Below, one piece after another: positions 1 through 6,316 of a stretch of DNA of 6,369 nucleotides (within the stretch, counting starts at the first letter, position 1; every line of letters begins with the position of its first letter). Source of the DNA: an uncultured Burkholderiales bacterium (GTDB taxonomy: Bacteria > Pseudomonadota > Gammaproteobacteria > Burkholderiales > Burkholderiaceae_C); contig CAIQIL010000548.1 of the NCBI GenBank assembly GCA_903871865.1, positions 1-6,369 of the forward strand, read 5' to 3'. The translations under genes and the position numbers were made by a program. The notes under the pieces are model-generated. The model was given only the letters and a program-made list of their open reading frames with translations. It was not told the origin of the DNA and did not search any database.

Positions 1-1137
1 AAAGTGGCCCTGATCACGGGCGTGACGGGGCAGGATGGCGCTTACCTGGCGGAGTTCCTGCTGGGCAAGGGCTACGAAGTGCATGGCATCAAGCGCCGCT
101 CGTCGCTGTTCAACACCGACCGCATCGACCACCTCTACCAGGACCCGCACGTTGACAACCGCAACTTCGTGCTGCACTACGGCGACCTGACCGACTCCAC
201 CTCCCTGGTGCGCATCGTCCAGAAGGTCCAGCCCGACGAGATCTACAACCTGGCAGCCCAGTCCCACGTGGGCGTGAGCTTCGAGGAGCCCGAGTACACC
301 GCCAACGCCGACGGCCTGGGCGCGCTGCGCCTGCTGGAAGCCATCCGCATCCTGGGCCTGGAGAAGAAGACGCGCTTTTACCAAGCCTCGACCTCCGAGC
401 TCTACGGCCTGGTGCAAGAAATCCCCCAGAAGGAAACCACCCCCTTCTACCCGCGCAGCCCCTACGCGGTGGCCAAGATGTACGCCTACTGGATCACGGT
501 GAACTACCGCGAGGCCTACGGCATGTACGCCTGCAACGGCATCTTGTTCAACCACGAGAGCCCGGTGCGCGGCGAGACCTTCGTCACCCGCAAGATCACC
601 CGCGCCATCAGCCGCATCGCGCTGGGCCTGCAGGACTGCCTGTACCTGGGCAACATGAGCGCGCTGCGCGACTGGGGCCACGCCCGCGACTACGTGGAAA
701 TGCAGTGGCTGATGCTGCAGCAAGACCAGGCCGATGACTTCGTGATCGCCACCGGCGTGCAGTACAGCGTGCGCCAGTTCGTGGAGTTCGCAGCCAAAGA
801 GCTGGGCGTGACGGTGAGCTTCGAGGGCGAAGGCGAGGCCGAAGTGGGCCGCGTCACCAAGATCGAGCCGGTCACCAACGCCCAGGGCGAGGCCGAGATC
901 CTGGCCAAGTGCCAGGTGGGCGATGTGATCGTCAAGGTGGACCCGCGCTACTACCGCCCGACCGAGGTGGAAACCTTGCTGGGTGACCCGAGCAAGGCCA
1001 AGGCCAAGCTGGGCTGGACGCCCAAGACGACGCTGGCCGAGCTGGTCAAGGAGATGGTCATCAGCGACTACACCTCGGCCAAGCGCGACAACCTGGTCAA
1101 GCAAGCAGGGTTCCAGGCGTATGACTACCACGAGTGA
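1..1137 (+). CDS. gmd: GDP-mannose 4,6-dehydratase (5'-truncated by window edge)
   Basis: Converts GDP-D-mannose to GDP-4-keto-6-deoxy-D-mannose in the cytoplasm, the common precursor of GDP-L-fucose, GDP-D-rhamnose and GDP-perosamine. It is an extended short-chain dehydrogenase. Counting the first in-frame codon (AAA) as residue 1, the Rossmann NADP-binding motif GVTGQDG is at 7-13 and is followed by the IKRRSS stretch typical of the family. The catalytic set is T131/E133 in STSELYG plus Y155 and K159 in YAVAK. The family signatures [15 protein letters not shown] and [17 protein letters not shown] are both present. The reading frame is open from base 1, and family members usually begin M-x-K-V-A-L-I-T-G, so the true start lies just upstream; the GTG at position 4 is an internal valine. 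Length (378 codons) is essentially full. No partner reductase (Fcl or Rmd) lies in the window, so the final sugar is unknown. Codons are more strongly GC-ending than in the next gene. Confidence 0.97.
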   Translation, partial: KVALITGVTGQDGAYLAEFLLGKGYEVHGIKRRSSLFNTDRIDHLYQDPHVDNRNFVLHYGDLTDSTSLVRIVQKVQPDEIYNLAAQSHVGVSFEEPEYTANADGLGALRLLEAIRILGLEKKTRFYQASTSELYGLVQEIPQKETTPFYPRSPYAVAKMYAYWITVNYREAYGMYACNGILFNHESPVRGETFVTRKITRAISRIALGLQDCLYLGNMSALRDWGHARDYVEMQWLMLQQDQADDFVIATGVQYSVRQFVEFAAKELGVTVSFEGEGEAEVGRVTKIEPVTNAQGEAEILAKCQVGDVIVKVDPRYYRPTEVETLLGDPSKAKAKLGWTPKTTLAELVKEMVISDYTSAKRDNLVKQAGFQAYDYHE

Positions 1138-1147
1138 TTCGTGACAC

Positions 1148-1151
1148 GGAG
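1148..1151 (+). promoter_or_regulatory. Ribosome-binding site deciding the wzy-like start
   Basis: GGAG lies 9 bases before ATG 1161. The alternative in-frame GTG at 1134, which overlaps the gmd stop, has no purine-rich sequence at a suitable distance. This favours 1161 as the start. Confidence 0.5.
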
Positions 1152-1160
1152 CGGTTCGTC

Positions 1161-2297
1161 ATGAAGCGTCAGTACCACGAAGTGCCTGCGGCTTATCTCC
1201 GTGGGCCTGCGTTTCACAAGAACAAGCTGGAGATCAGGACCTTCATTTTCTGGGCTTCGTTTGCGCTGACCATGGCGTGTCTGACGATCGCACCGCTGCG
1301 CTACCTCGCGTACGGCGTGCCGATGCTGGTTTTGCTGAGCTGCGTGGCCGACCAGACCCTCTTGTTGGGCGATGAAACCAAGCCGTTCCTGGTCGTTTTG
1401 GTGGCGGGGTTGGCCCTCGGGCCGCTGGCCAACACCGATGGCTGGAAAGACCTCTTTTTCATCTTTGCGGGCGTGTCCGTGGCCTTCCTGTCCAGGCTGC
1501 CACACGTCAAGCTTTGGACGGTTTTCCTGGCCCTGCTGGCGTGCTTCGTCATTCAGTTTGGTGCCTTGGGCAACTTCCGTGGCAGCCTGCAATTCAACAT
1601 CTTGAAGTCGGAGTCCTCGTTCGAGGGCAACTTCAGTTTCGTCTTTGGTCTGTTGGTGCCCTTCGCGGTGCTGCAGCGCCGCTACCTCTTGGCTTTCCTC
1701 AGCCTGGCCATGACCGTGCTGTCGCTCAAGCGCATTGCGGTGCTGGCAGCGCTTGGGGCTGGCGTGATGGCCTTGGTGGGCCCCAAGCGAGGCAAGTGGT
1801 TGCTCAACCCCCCGGTGATGCTGGCGCTCAACGCGCTGGTGCTGATCGCCGACATGGCGTATTCGACCGGTGCCCTGGACTACGTGATCTTGCAACTCAC
1901 TGGGCAAAGCCCCAATGAGCTGGGTCAGGGGCGACAGTCCATCCATCGCTTTGTGGTGCGTGACTTGCTGGAGTCGCCCTTCCATGCCTTCATCGGGCAT
2001 GGCATGGGCGGGGTGTACACCATCGCCGAAGCAGGTGTGGGGACCTACGAAAAAATCAACTTGCATTCGGACCTGCTCAAGCTGTCCTACGAAGTGGGTT
2101 ACATCGTCACAGCGGTGATGATTTGGGTGATGTACACATCGCGGCATTACTCGCTGCGGGTGGCTTTCCTGTTCCAGAACATCCTGTTCTTCACGGACAA
2201 CACGCTCATCTACTTCTTCCTGACCTTCCTCTTGTTCACCCTCATGCGCGTGCAGCGAGAAAGCGAGCGGGCAGATGCTGCAACCGTGGTGGCGTAG
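1161..2297 (+). CDS. Wzy-like polysaccharide polymerase (O-antigen polymerase/ligase type membrane protein)
   Basis: Predicted inner-membrane protein of 378 residues, probably joining lipid-linked repeat units into polymer at the periplasmic face. Hydrophobic segments can be read at about 27-45, 48-68, 75-92, 97-112, 117-135, 158-172, 174-206 (two), 217-234, 311-327 and 335-363 (two), giving roughly 10-12 passes. Between the last two groups lies a large hydrophilic loop (about 235-310). It holds GQGRQSIHRF (255-264), the ESPF...GHGMGGVYT region (271-287) and NLHSDLLKLSYEVG (300-313), which resembles the H-[NS]-D-x-L-x-L-x-x-E-x-G motif of Wzy/WaaL-type proteins. Sequence identity in this family is low, so polymerase versus ligase cannot be settled by eye; placement beside a flippase gene and a glycosyltransferase favours polymerase. 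An upstream GTG at 1134 would add nine residues but lacks a ribosome site. The 3' end overlaps the hydrolase gene by 23 bases. AT-ending codons are commoner here than in gmd. Confidence 0.8.
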   Translation: MKRQYHEVPAAYLRGPAFHKNKLEIRTFIFWASFALTMACLTIAPLRYLAYGVPMLVLLSCVADQTLLLGDETKPFLVVLVAGLALGPLANTDGWKDLFFIFAGVSVAFLSRLPHVKLWTVFLALLACFVIQFGALGNFRGSLQFNILKSESSFEGNFSFVFGLLVPFAVLQRRYLLAFLSLAMTVLSLKRIAVLAALGAGVMALVGPKRGKWLLNPPVMLALNALVLIADMAYSTGALDYVILQLTGQSPNELGQGRQSIHRFVVRDLLESPFHAFIGHGMGGVYTIAEAGVGTYEKINLHSDLLKLSYEVGYIVTAVMIWVMYTSRHYSLRVAFLFQNILFFTDNTLIYFFLTFLLFTLMRVQRESERADAATVVA

Positions 2298-4008
2298 TTT
2301 CCTGACGCTGTCCTGCGCCTTGTGCATGGGAGCGGTTGATGTGGCTGGGGCGGTGTCCTTGCCAGACAGGCCCTGGGTGCTGCAGGCCTGGGGCAAGCCC
2401 GATCCTGTGGCTGACGCGTCGCCTTCTGCCGAGTGTTCGGGCTGGTCGCCAAGCGCCTCGACGGGCTTCGTGTTCTCCAAGACACGGTCGGGTGGCGGCG
2501 CCGCCGAGCTCATCATCCCTTCGGTGCTGTCGCCGGGCAAAGCCTACGAGCTCCAGTTGCCGGTGAAGCTGCTGCGCGGGGAGGGGGGCGTGGACGTTTT
2601 CTTCCGGCGCGACTCTCCCTACTACGAGACCAGTTCGGTCAAGACGGTGTGGGCCAAGCCGCAGTGGCAGACCGTGGTGCTTCGCGGTGTGTATGACGTG
2701 CCCAAAGTGGGTTCGGTGCGCATTGCCTTGCGCCAGGATGGCACGGCCATTTGCCTGGGCAAACCTGAGTTGCGCGAGATCCATCCCGATGGCGTGGGGG
2801 CCGATGACAACTGGCACCCGGTGCCCGAGCACTTCTTCGGCATCCACCTCAACAAGCTGGGAAGGCACAACGGCTGGCCCAGCTTTCAGCCGGACGTGGT
2901 GCGCCTGTGGGATTCGGGCACGACCTGGCACGACCTGCAGCCGCGCGATGGCCGCATCGAATGGCGCAGCAACCCGAATGGGCAGCGGCTGGAGTACTTC
3001 TCAGGCCATGTGCGCCGCTACAGCCGCGACACGGCCATGTTGATGACGCTCGGCATGACGCCGTCCTGGGCAGCGGCTGCGGGCGACAACGGAGCGTGTG
3101 CCACCTCGGGCTATGGCGAGCGCACCTGCATGCCGCCGGCCGACCTGGAGCTCTGGCGCAAGCATGTGCGCGAGGTGGCCAAGCGTTTCGAGGGCGGCCG
3201 CATCAGCATCTGGGAGGTCTGGAACGAGGCCGATGTGCCCATGCATTGGCTGGGCATGCCCCAGCAGATGGCCGAGCTGGTGCGCATCGCTGCCGAAGAG
3301 ACCAAGAAGGTGGACCCGCGCAGCAGCATCATCGGGCCCAATGTGACCACCAATGGGCTGTATTTCCTCAACAACTTCCTGGTGGCCGGCGGTGGCAAGT
3401 ACATCGATGGCGTCAGCGTCCACGCCTACCTGGGTTTCGGCGCTGGGCAAGCCTTGTCGCGCCTGCGCAATGTGCGAGAGATGTTGCGCTCACATGGCCT
3501 GAACCTGCCGATCTGGAACACCGAGTCCAACACCGCGTGCGGTGGCGATCCGGACCCGGCCACCCAGATCTTCTGCGAGAAAACCCACGACGAGACGGTG
3601 CTGCAGGCGGCGCTCTTGCACGCGGCCATGGGCATGGCCAACTTCACTTTCTACACCTGGGAAGGTGCGCAACAAGAAGTGGGGGGCGTTGGCATGGTGC
3701 AGTCTGATTTCCGCACCAACACCCGCCTGGGCAACCTGTACGAGGACCTGGCGCGCTGGATGCGCGGGGCTTCGCTGCGCCCGCTGCCGTCCGGCCCTGG
3801 CCCGGTGACCCGCGTGCAGTGGCGCAAGGATGGGCGCCAGTGCGTGGTGGCCTGGACCTCTGGCGCACCGGTCAAGGTCTCGCCTGCGTTGTTCGAGCAA
3901 GCTGAGCTGGTGCGCGATGTGTCGGGGCGTCCGGCAGAGCGGGACCCCACGGGGGCCTGGTTGCTGGGGCCGATGCCGATGATCGGGTGCGCCGCTGCGC
4001 GCAACTGA
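2275..4008 (+). CDS. Secreted clan GH-A glycoside hydrolase, GH39/PslG-like, in polysaccharide operon
   Basis: Predicted 577-residue exported glycosidase, probably acting on the polymer made by this operon in the periplasm. Residues 1-26 look like a signal peptide: W5-W6-R7, a hydrophobic core at 9-21, and A24-G25-A26 as a possible cleavage site. Residues about 28-170 form a beta-rich domain resembling a carbohydrate-binding module. The TIM-barrel domain begins near F187-F188-G189-I190-H191 and continues with VVRLWD (R210). The acid/base is N317-E318 in WEVWNEAD, H383 lies in VSVHAYLG, and the nucleophile is E417 in IWNTES. W462-E463 sits in a late strand. A small C-terminal beta domain spans about 500-577. 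The asparagine-glutamate pair and second glutamate about 100 residues later are the hallmark of retaining clan GH-A enzymes. Pseudomonas PslG is a GH39 enzyme in an analogous setting. Substrate is unknown. ATG 2275 lies within the end of the polymerase gene, suggesting coupled translation. Exact family (GH39 versus a relative) is uncertain; a catalytic hydrolase is well supported. Confidence 0.82.
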   Translation: MLQPWWRSFLTLSCALCMGAVDVAGAVSLPDRPWVLQAWGKPDPVADASPSAECSGWSPSASTGFVFSKTRSGGGAAELIIPSVLSPGKAYELQLPVKLLRGEGGVDVFFRRDSPYYETSSVKTVWAKPQWQTVVLRGVYDVPKVGSVRIALRQDGTAICLGKPELREIHPDGVGADDNWHPVPEHFFGIHLNKLGRHNGWPSFQPDVVRLWDSGTTWHDLQPRDGRIEWRSNPNGQRLEYFSGHVRRYSRDTAMLMTLGMTPSWAAAAGDNGACATSGYGERTCMPPADLELWRKHVREVAKRFEGGRISIWEVWNEADVPMHWLGMPQQMAELVRIAAEETKKVDPRSSIIGPNVTTNGLYFLNNFLVAGGGKYIDGVSVHAYLGFGAGQALSRLRNVREMLRSHGLNLPIWNTESNTACGGDPDPATQIFCEKTHDETVLQAALLHAAMGMANFTFYTWEGAQQEVGGVGMVQSDFRTNTRLGNLYEDLARWMRGASLRPLPSGPGPVTRVQWRKDGRQCVVAWTSGAPVKVSPALFEQAELVRDVSGRPAERDPTGAWLLGPMPMIGCAAARN

Positions 4009-4038
4009 GCTCAAGAGGGGACGTTTTGCAGAGCTCAG
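4005..4038 (+). promoter_or_regulatory. Inverted repeat enclosing the flippase translation start
   Basis: CTGAGCTC (4005-4012) is perfectly complementary to GAGCTCAG (4031-4038), separated by an 18-base loop. The loop contains the purine-rich ribosome site AAGAGGGG (4013-4020) and TTG (4026-4028). The stem's left arm contains the hydrolase stop codon TGA (4006-4008). In RNA this could form an 8-bp hairpin that is opened by ribosomes finishing the hydrolase gene. Its regulatory role is inference. It lacks a following U-tract, so it is not a terminator. Confidence 0.4.
4013..4020 (+). promoter_or_regulatory. Strong ribosome-binding site selecting a TTG start
   Basis: AAGAGGGG is followed by five bases and then TTG 4026. 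It is one of the two clearest Shine-Dalgarno-like sequences in the window (the other is AAGGGG at 5349-5354). It argues against the upstream in-frame GTG at 3987, which lies inside the hydrolase gene and has no such site. Confidence 0.6.
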
Positions 4039-5363
4039 GTGGGTCTGGCGCAGTGCGGTGGAAAGAGCGTGTGGCTGTCCTGTGGCAGTCGACGCGCGCC
4101 TGGGCCTTCGTGGGCGCTTTGTGCACGCGTGGGGCGGGCTTCATCGCGAGCTTCTCGCTGGCCCGCTTTGCGGGGCCCGAGGCGCTGGCACTGTATGTCG
4201 CCACGGTGGTGACGGCTGCGGTCGTGGCCACGCCCTTGGCGCAGGTCTTGTTCAATGGCGGCACCTTGGCTGCCACAGCAGCCCCCTCGGCCGCTTGGGC
4301 GCGGCGCCTGGTGCGGGCCAGCACCTGGATGGGGCTGGCATGGATGCCTGTGCTGGCCGCGTTGTTCTGGTGGATGCACGGTCAGCTGGGGGGTGCACCG
4401 GTGGATGGCGCGGGCAGGGTGCTGCCTTGGTTGATGCTCGCGGGTGTGTGCAGCGTGGCCGGGCAGGTGCTCGGTTTCGCCCTCACGGGCTTGCTCAATG
4501 GGCTGGGAGCGCAGTTGCCGGCTGCACGCCAGACCGCGCTCCAGTCGGCCGTGCTCATGCCCCTGTCTTTGCCTAGCGTCTACGTGTTTGGCCTGCAGGG
4601 CGCCTTGGGCATGTTGGTGCTCAGCGCGCTGTTGCCGGTGGCCTTGCAGCTTGGGTTGGCTGCACGTTGGTTGAAGCGGCATTGGCAGGCCGCAGAGGGC
4701 GACCTCCACAACGAATGCGAGCGGCCATGGCAGGTCCTGTCGACCCAGGTCAAGGCGGGGGTGCCCAACGCGATTTCCTTGGTGGCCGCAGGGGTGGGCA
4801 GCTGGTTCTGTTCGATCTACCTGGTGCAGCGGTACCAGGGGGCGTCCGCGGTGGCATTGCTGGCGGTGGCCACGCAGTGGACCACGCTGGTGCTGATGCC
4901 CGCCACCAGCTGGGGCGGTGTGGTGCTGCGCGAGTTGGCGCAGCAGCGTTTGCGCACCGACAGCCACCGCACCCTGTGGGCCACCCTTTGGCGCCTGATG
5001 GGCCGCAATGTGCTGGTCACGGCGGTGCTGGGTGGGGGGGTCTTGCTGGCTTGGCGCTGGATCGAGCAGGGTTACCGCATGCAAGGCATGGGCTTGTTCG
5101 AGCTGATGCTGGTGAGCGTGGGGGCCGCGCTGGTATCGTCTGCCCACGGTGTGCTGGAGCGCGCGCTCATCACCTGGCAGAAGCAATGGCAGCTGATGCT
5201 GTTTGCCTTCGTCGGCTTGCTGGCGCAGATGGCTTGCACCCTGGTCTTCGTGGGTGACAGCCTCGCTGCCGTGCAGTGGGGCCTGATGCTGTCGGTGACG
5301 CTGGCGGGCGGGTTGAGCCTGTGGTTCCTGCGCCGGGAAGCGGCGCGCAAGGGGCTGGCATGA
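4026..5363 (+). CDS. Wzx-like polysaccharide flippase (MOP superfamily)
   Basis: Predicted inner-membrane transporter of 445 residues that likely moves undecaprenyl-linked repeat units from the cytoplasmic to the periplasmic face. From the TTG start, hydrophobic segments appear at about 27-47, 54-78, 100-117, 132-160, 171-190, 193-212, 247-266, 276-296, 325-343, 357-375, 388-408 and 414-434. These twelve segments, and the length, match Wzx and related exporters. The N-terminal pattern (a TRGAGFIASFSLARFAGPEALALY-like stretch at 34-57) resembles the first helix pair of this superfamily, and the longest hydrophilic stretch (213-243) separates two six-helix halves. TTG 4026 is preferred because AAGAGGGG precedes it; GTG 3987 would overlap the hydrolase gene by 22 bases and adds 13 unconvincing residues. 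Its 3' end overlaps the next gene as ATGA. A seven-G run lies at 5034-5040. Sequence alone does not reveal the sugar unit carried. O-antigen, exopolysaccharide and teichuronic-type flippases look alike at this level. Confidence 0.8.
   Translation: MQSSGGSGAVRWKERVAVLWQSTRAWAFVGALCTRGAGFIASFSLARFAGPEALALYVATVVTAAVVATPLAQVLFNGGTLAATAAPSAAWARRLVRASTWMGLAWMPVLAALFWWMHGQLGGAPVDGAGRVLPWLMLAGVCSVAGQVLGFALTGLLNGLGAQLPAARQTALQSAVLMPLSLPSVYVFGLQGALGMLVLSALLPVALQLGLAARWLKRHWQAAEGDLHNECERPWQVLSTQVKAGVPNAISLVAAGVGSWFCSIYLVQRYQGASAVALLAVATQWTTLVLMPATSWGGVVLRELAQQRLRTDSHRTLWATLWRLMGRNVLVTAVLGGGVLLAWRWIEQGYRMQGMGLFELMLVSVGAALVSSAHGVLERALITWQKQWQLMLFAFVGLLAQMACTLVFVGDSLAAVQWGLMLSVTLAGGLSLWFLRREAARKGLA
5349..5354 (+). 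promoter_or_regulatory. Ribosome-binding site for the GT2 gene
   Basis: AAGGGG sits five bases before ATG 5360. It lies inside the end of the flippase gene and fixes the glycosyltransferase start, ruling out the 28-residue upstream extension that the open frame would allow. Confidence 0.65.
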
Positions 5364-6316
5364 ACCTGATTTCCGTGGTGATCCCGCTGTACAACAAAGC
5401 CGCGACCATCCTCACGGCGGTGGCCTCTGTGCGCGCCCAGACCTTCACCGATTGGGAACTGGTGGTGGTGGATGACGGCTCCACCGACGAAGGCGCGGGT
5501 CTGGTCGAAGCCCTGAACGACCCGCGCATCCGTTGCGTGCGCCAAGCCAACGGCGGTGTGGCTGCCGCACGCAATGCTGGCTTGCGGGCGGCCCGTGGGG
5601 AGTGGGTGGCCTTGCTGGATGCAGATGACCATTGGCGGCCGACACACCTGGCTCGCCTTCACCAGTTGCGGGAACGCTTCCCTGGCGTGGTTTTGTGCGG
5701 CGGTGCGTGCAGCTACATCGGTGCGGGTGGTCGGATCTACGATCCGGCCTTGTCAGCGCAGCGCCTGAGCGCGCCCGATGGCCTGAGCGTCATCGATGAC
5801 TACTTCCAGGAGGCCCACGATCACCACCTGCCCTTCAACAGCTCCTCGGTGATGTTGCGCCGGGATGTGGCCTTGGCCGTCGGTGGGTTCATGCAGGGCG
5901 TGACGGCAGGCGAAGACCTGCTCATGTGGGCTCGCATGGCCTGCGCGGGGCCGGTGGCCCTGTCTGCCGAGCGCACGGCCTGCTATGTCGAGCCACCGGT
6001 GCAGGTGGGCCTGAGCAAAGCGGCCATCCGCCGGCCACAGTCGCCTGACGTGGTCGCCGCCGCCCTGGGGGACCTGGTCCGCGCCCATCCGCAGCGGCCA
6101 AGCCTGCGCCTGCACCTGGCTGACTGGCACCGCATGCGGGCTGTCATGCTGATGGAGTTGGGCGGGCGCCGCGCCAGCCTGAGAGAGTGGCTGTGTGCGA
6201 TGCGCTGGCACCAGGCCACCCGCAAAGACCTGATGGGCCTGGCCTTCCTGGTTTTGCCCACCGGGCTGCGTGATGGCTTGCTGGCCCGTTGGCGTGCTGC
6301 GAAGCGAAACAATTGA
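5360..6316 (+). CDS. Family 2 (GT2, GT-A fold) glycosyltransferase
   Basis: Predicted 318-residue cytoplasmic or membrane-associated enzyme that transfers a sugar from a nucleotide-sugar donor to the growing lipid-linked repeat unit. The N-terminus SVVIPLYNKA (5-14) is the classic first strand of GT2 enzymes. It is followed by VVVDDGSTD (35-43) with D38/D39 for nucleotide binding, ANGGVAAARNAGL (63-75), and the DXD-type metal-binding motif in LLDADDHW (D87-A88-D89-D90). NSSSVMLRRD (160-169), GGF (175-177) and GED (184-186) supply the acceptor-side and probable catalytic-base region. The C-terminal 100 residues are rich in Arg, Leu and Ala and show no clear membrane helix. Donor and acceptor cannot be read from sequence; GDP-6-deoxyhexose is only a possibility suggested by gmd in the same operon. 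The start ATG overlaps the flippase stop (ATGA), and the stop overlaps the next start (TGATG), so translation is likely coupled on both sides. Confidence 0.93.
   Translation: MNLISVVIPLYNKAATILTAVASVRAQTFTDWELVVVDDGSTDEGAGLVEALNDPRIRCVRQANGGVAAARNAGLRAARGEWVALLDADDHWRPTHLARLHQLRERFPGVVLCGGACSYIGAGGRIYDPALSAQRLSAPDGLSVIDDYFQEAHDHHLPFNSSSVMLRRDVALAVGGFMQGVTAGEDLLMWARMACAGPVALSAERTACYVEPPVQVGLSKAAIRRPQSPDVVAAALGDLVRAHPQRPSLRLHLADWHRMRAVMLMELGGRRASLREWLCAMRWHQATRKDLMGLAFLVLPTGLRDGLLARWRAAKRNN

Noticed and set aside
4..6. GTG considered as the gmd start
   Set aside because: It encodes the conserved valine of the K-V-A-L-I-T-G opening; the frame continues to the window edge, so the start is outside.
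1129..1143. Five-bp hairpin CACGA/TCGTG around the gmd stop codon, considered as a terminator
   Set aside because: Stem is too short and has no T-run after it; the downstream gene begins 18 bases later in the same operon.
2311..2325. Cysteines C14 and C17 in the hydrolase signal peptide, considered as a lipoprotein attachment site
   Set aside because: The residues before each cysteine do not form a proper lipobox, and an A-G-A cleavage site follows at 24-26, so ordinary signal peptidase cleavage is more likely.
1125..2540. 471-codon open frame on the - strand opposite the polymerase and hydrolase start
   Set aside because: Its translation is loaded with His, Gln, Arg and Glu and shows no fold or motif, as expected for the complement of GC-rich coding DNA. 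The + strand here carries convincing membrane and signal-peptide sequence.
2242..2931. 229-codon open frame on the - strand opposite the hydrolase N-terminus
   Set aside because: No recognisable domain; the + strand frame has a signal peptide and continuous domain structure.
4035..5186. 383-codon open frame on the - strand opposite the flippase
   Set aside because: Same low-complexity Gln/His/Arg/Pro composition; it mirrors hydrophobic + strand codons of the Wzx-like gene.
5276..5359. N-terminal extension of the GT2 protein
   Set aside because: It lies within the flippase gene, is Gly/Pro-rich and unlike GT2 N-termini; ATG 5360 has a strong ribosome site and precedes the family's first strand directly.
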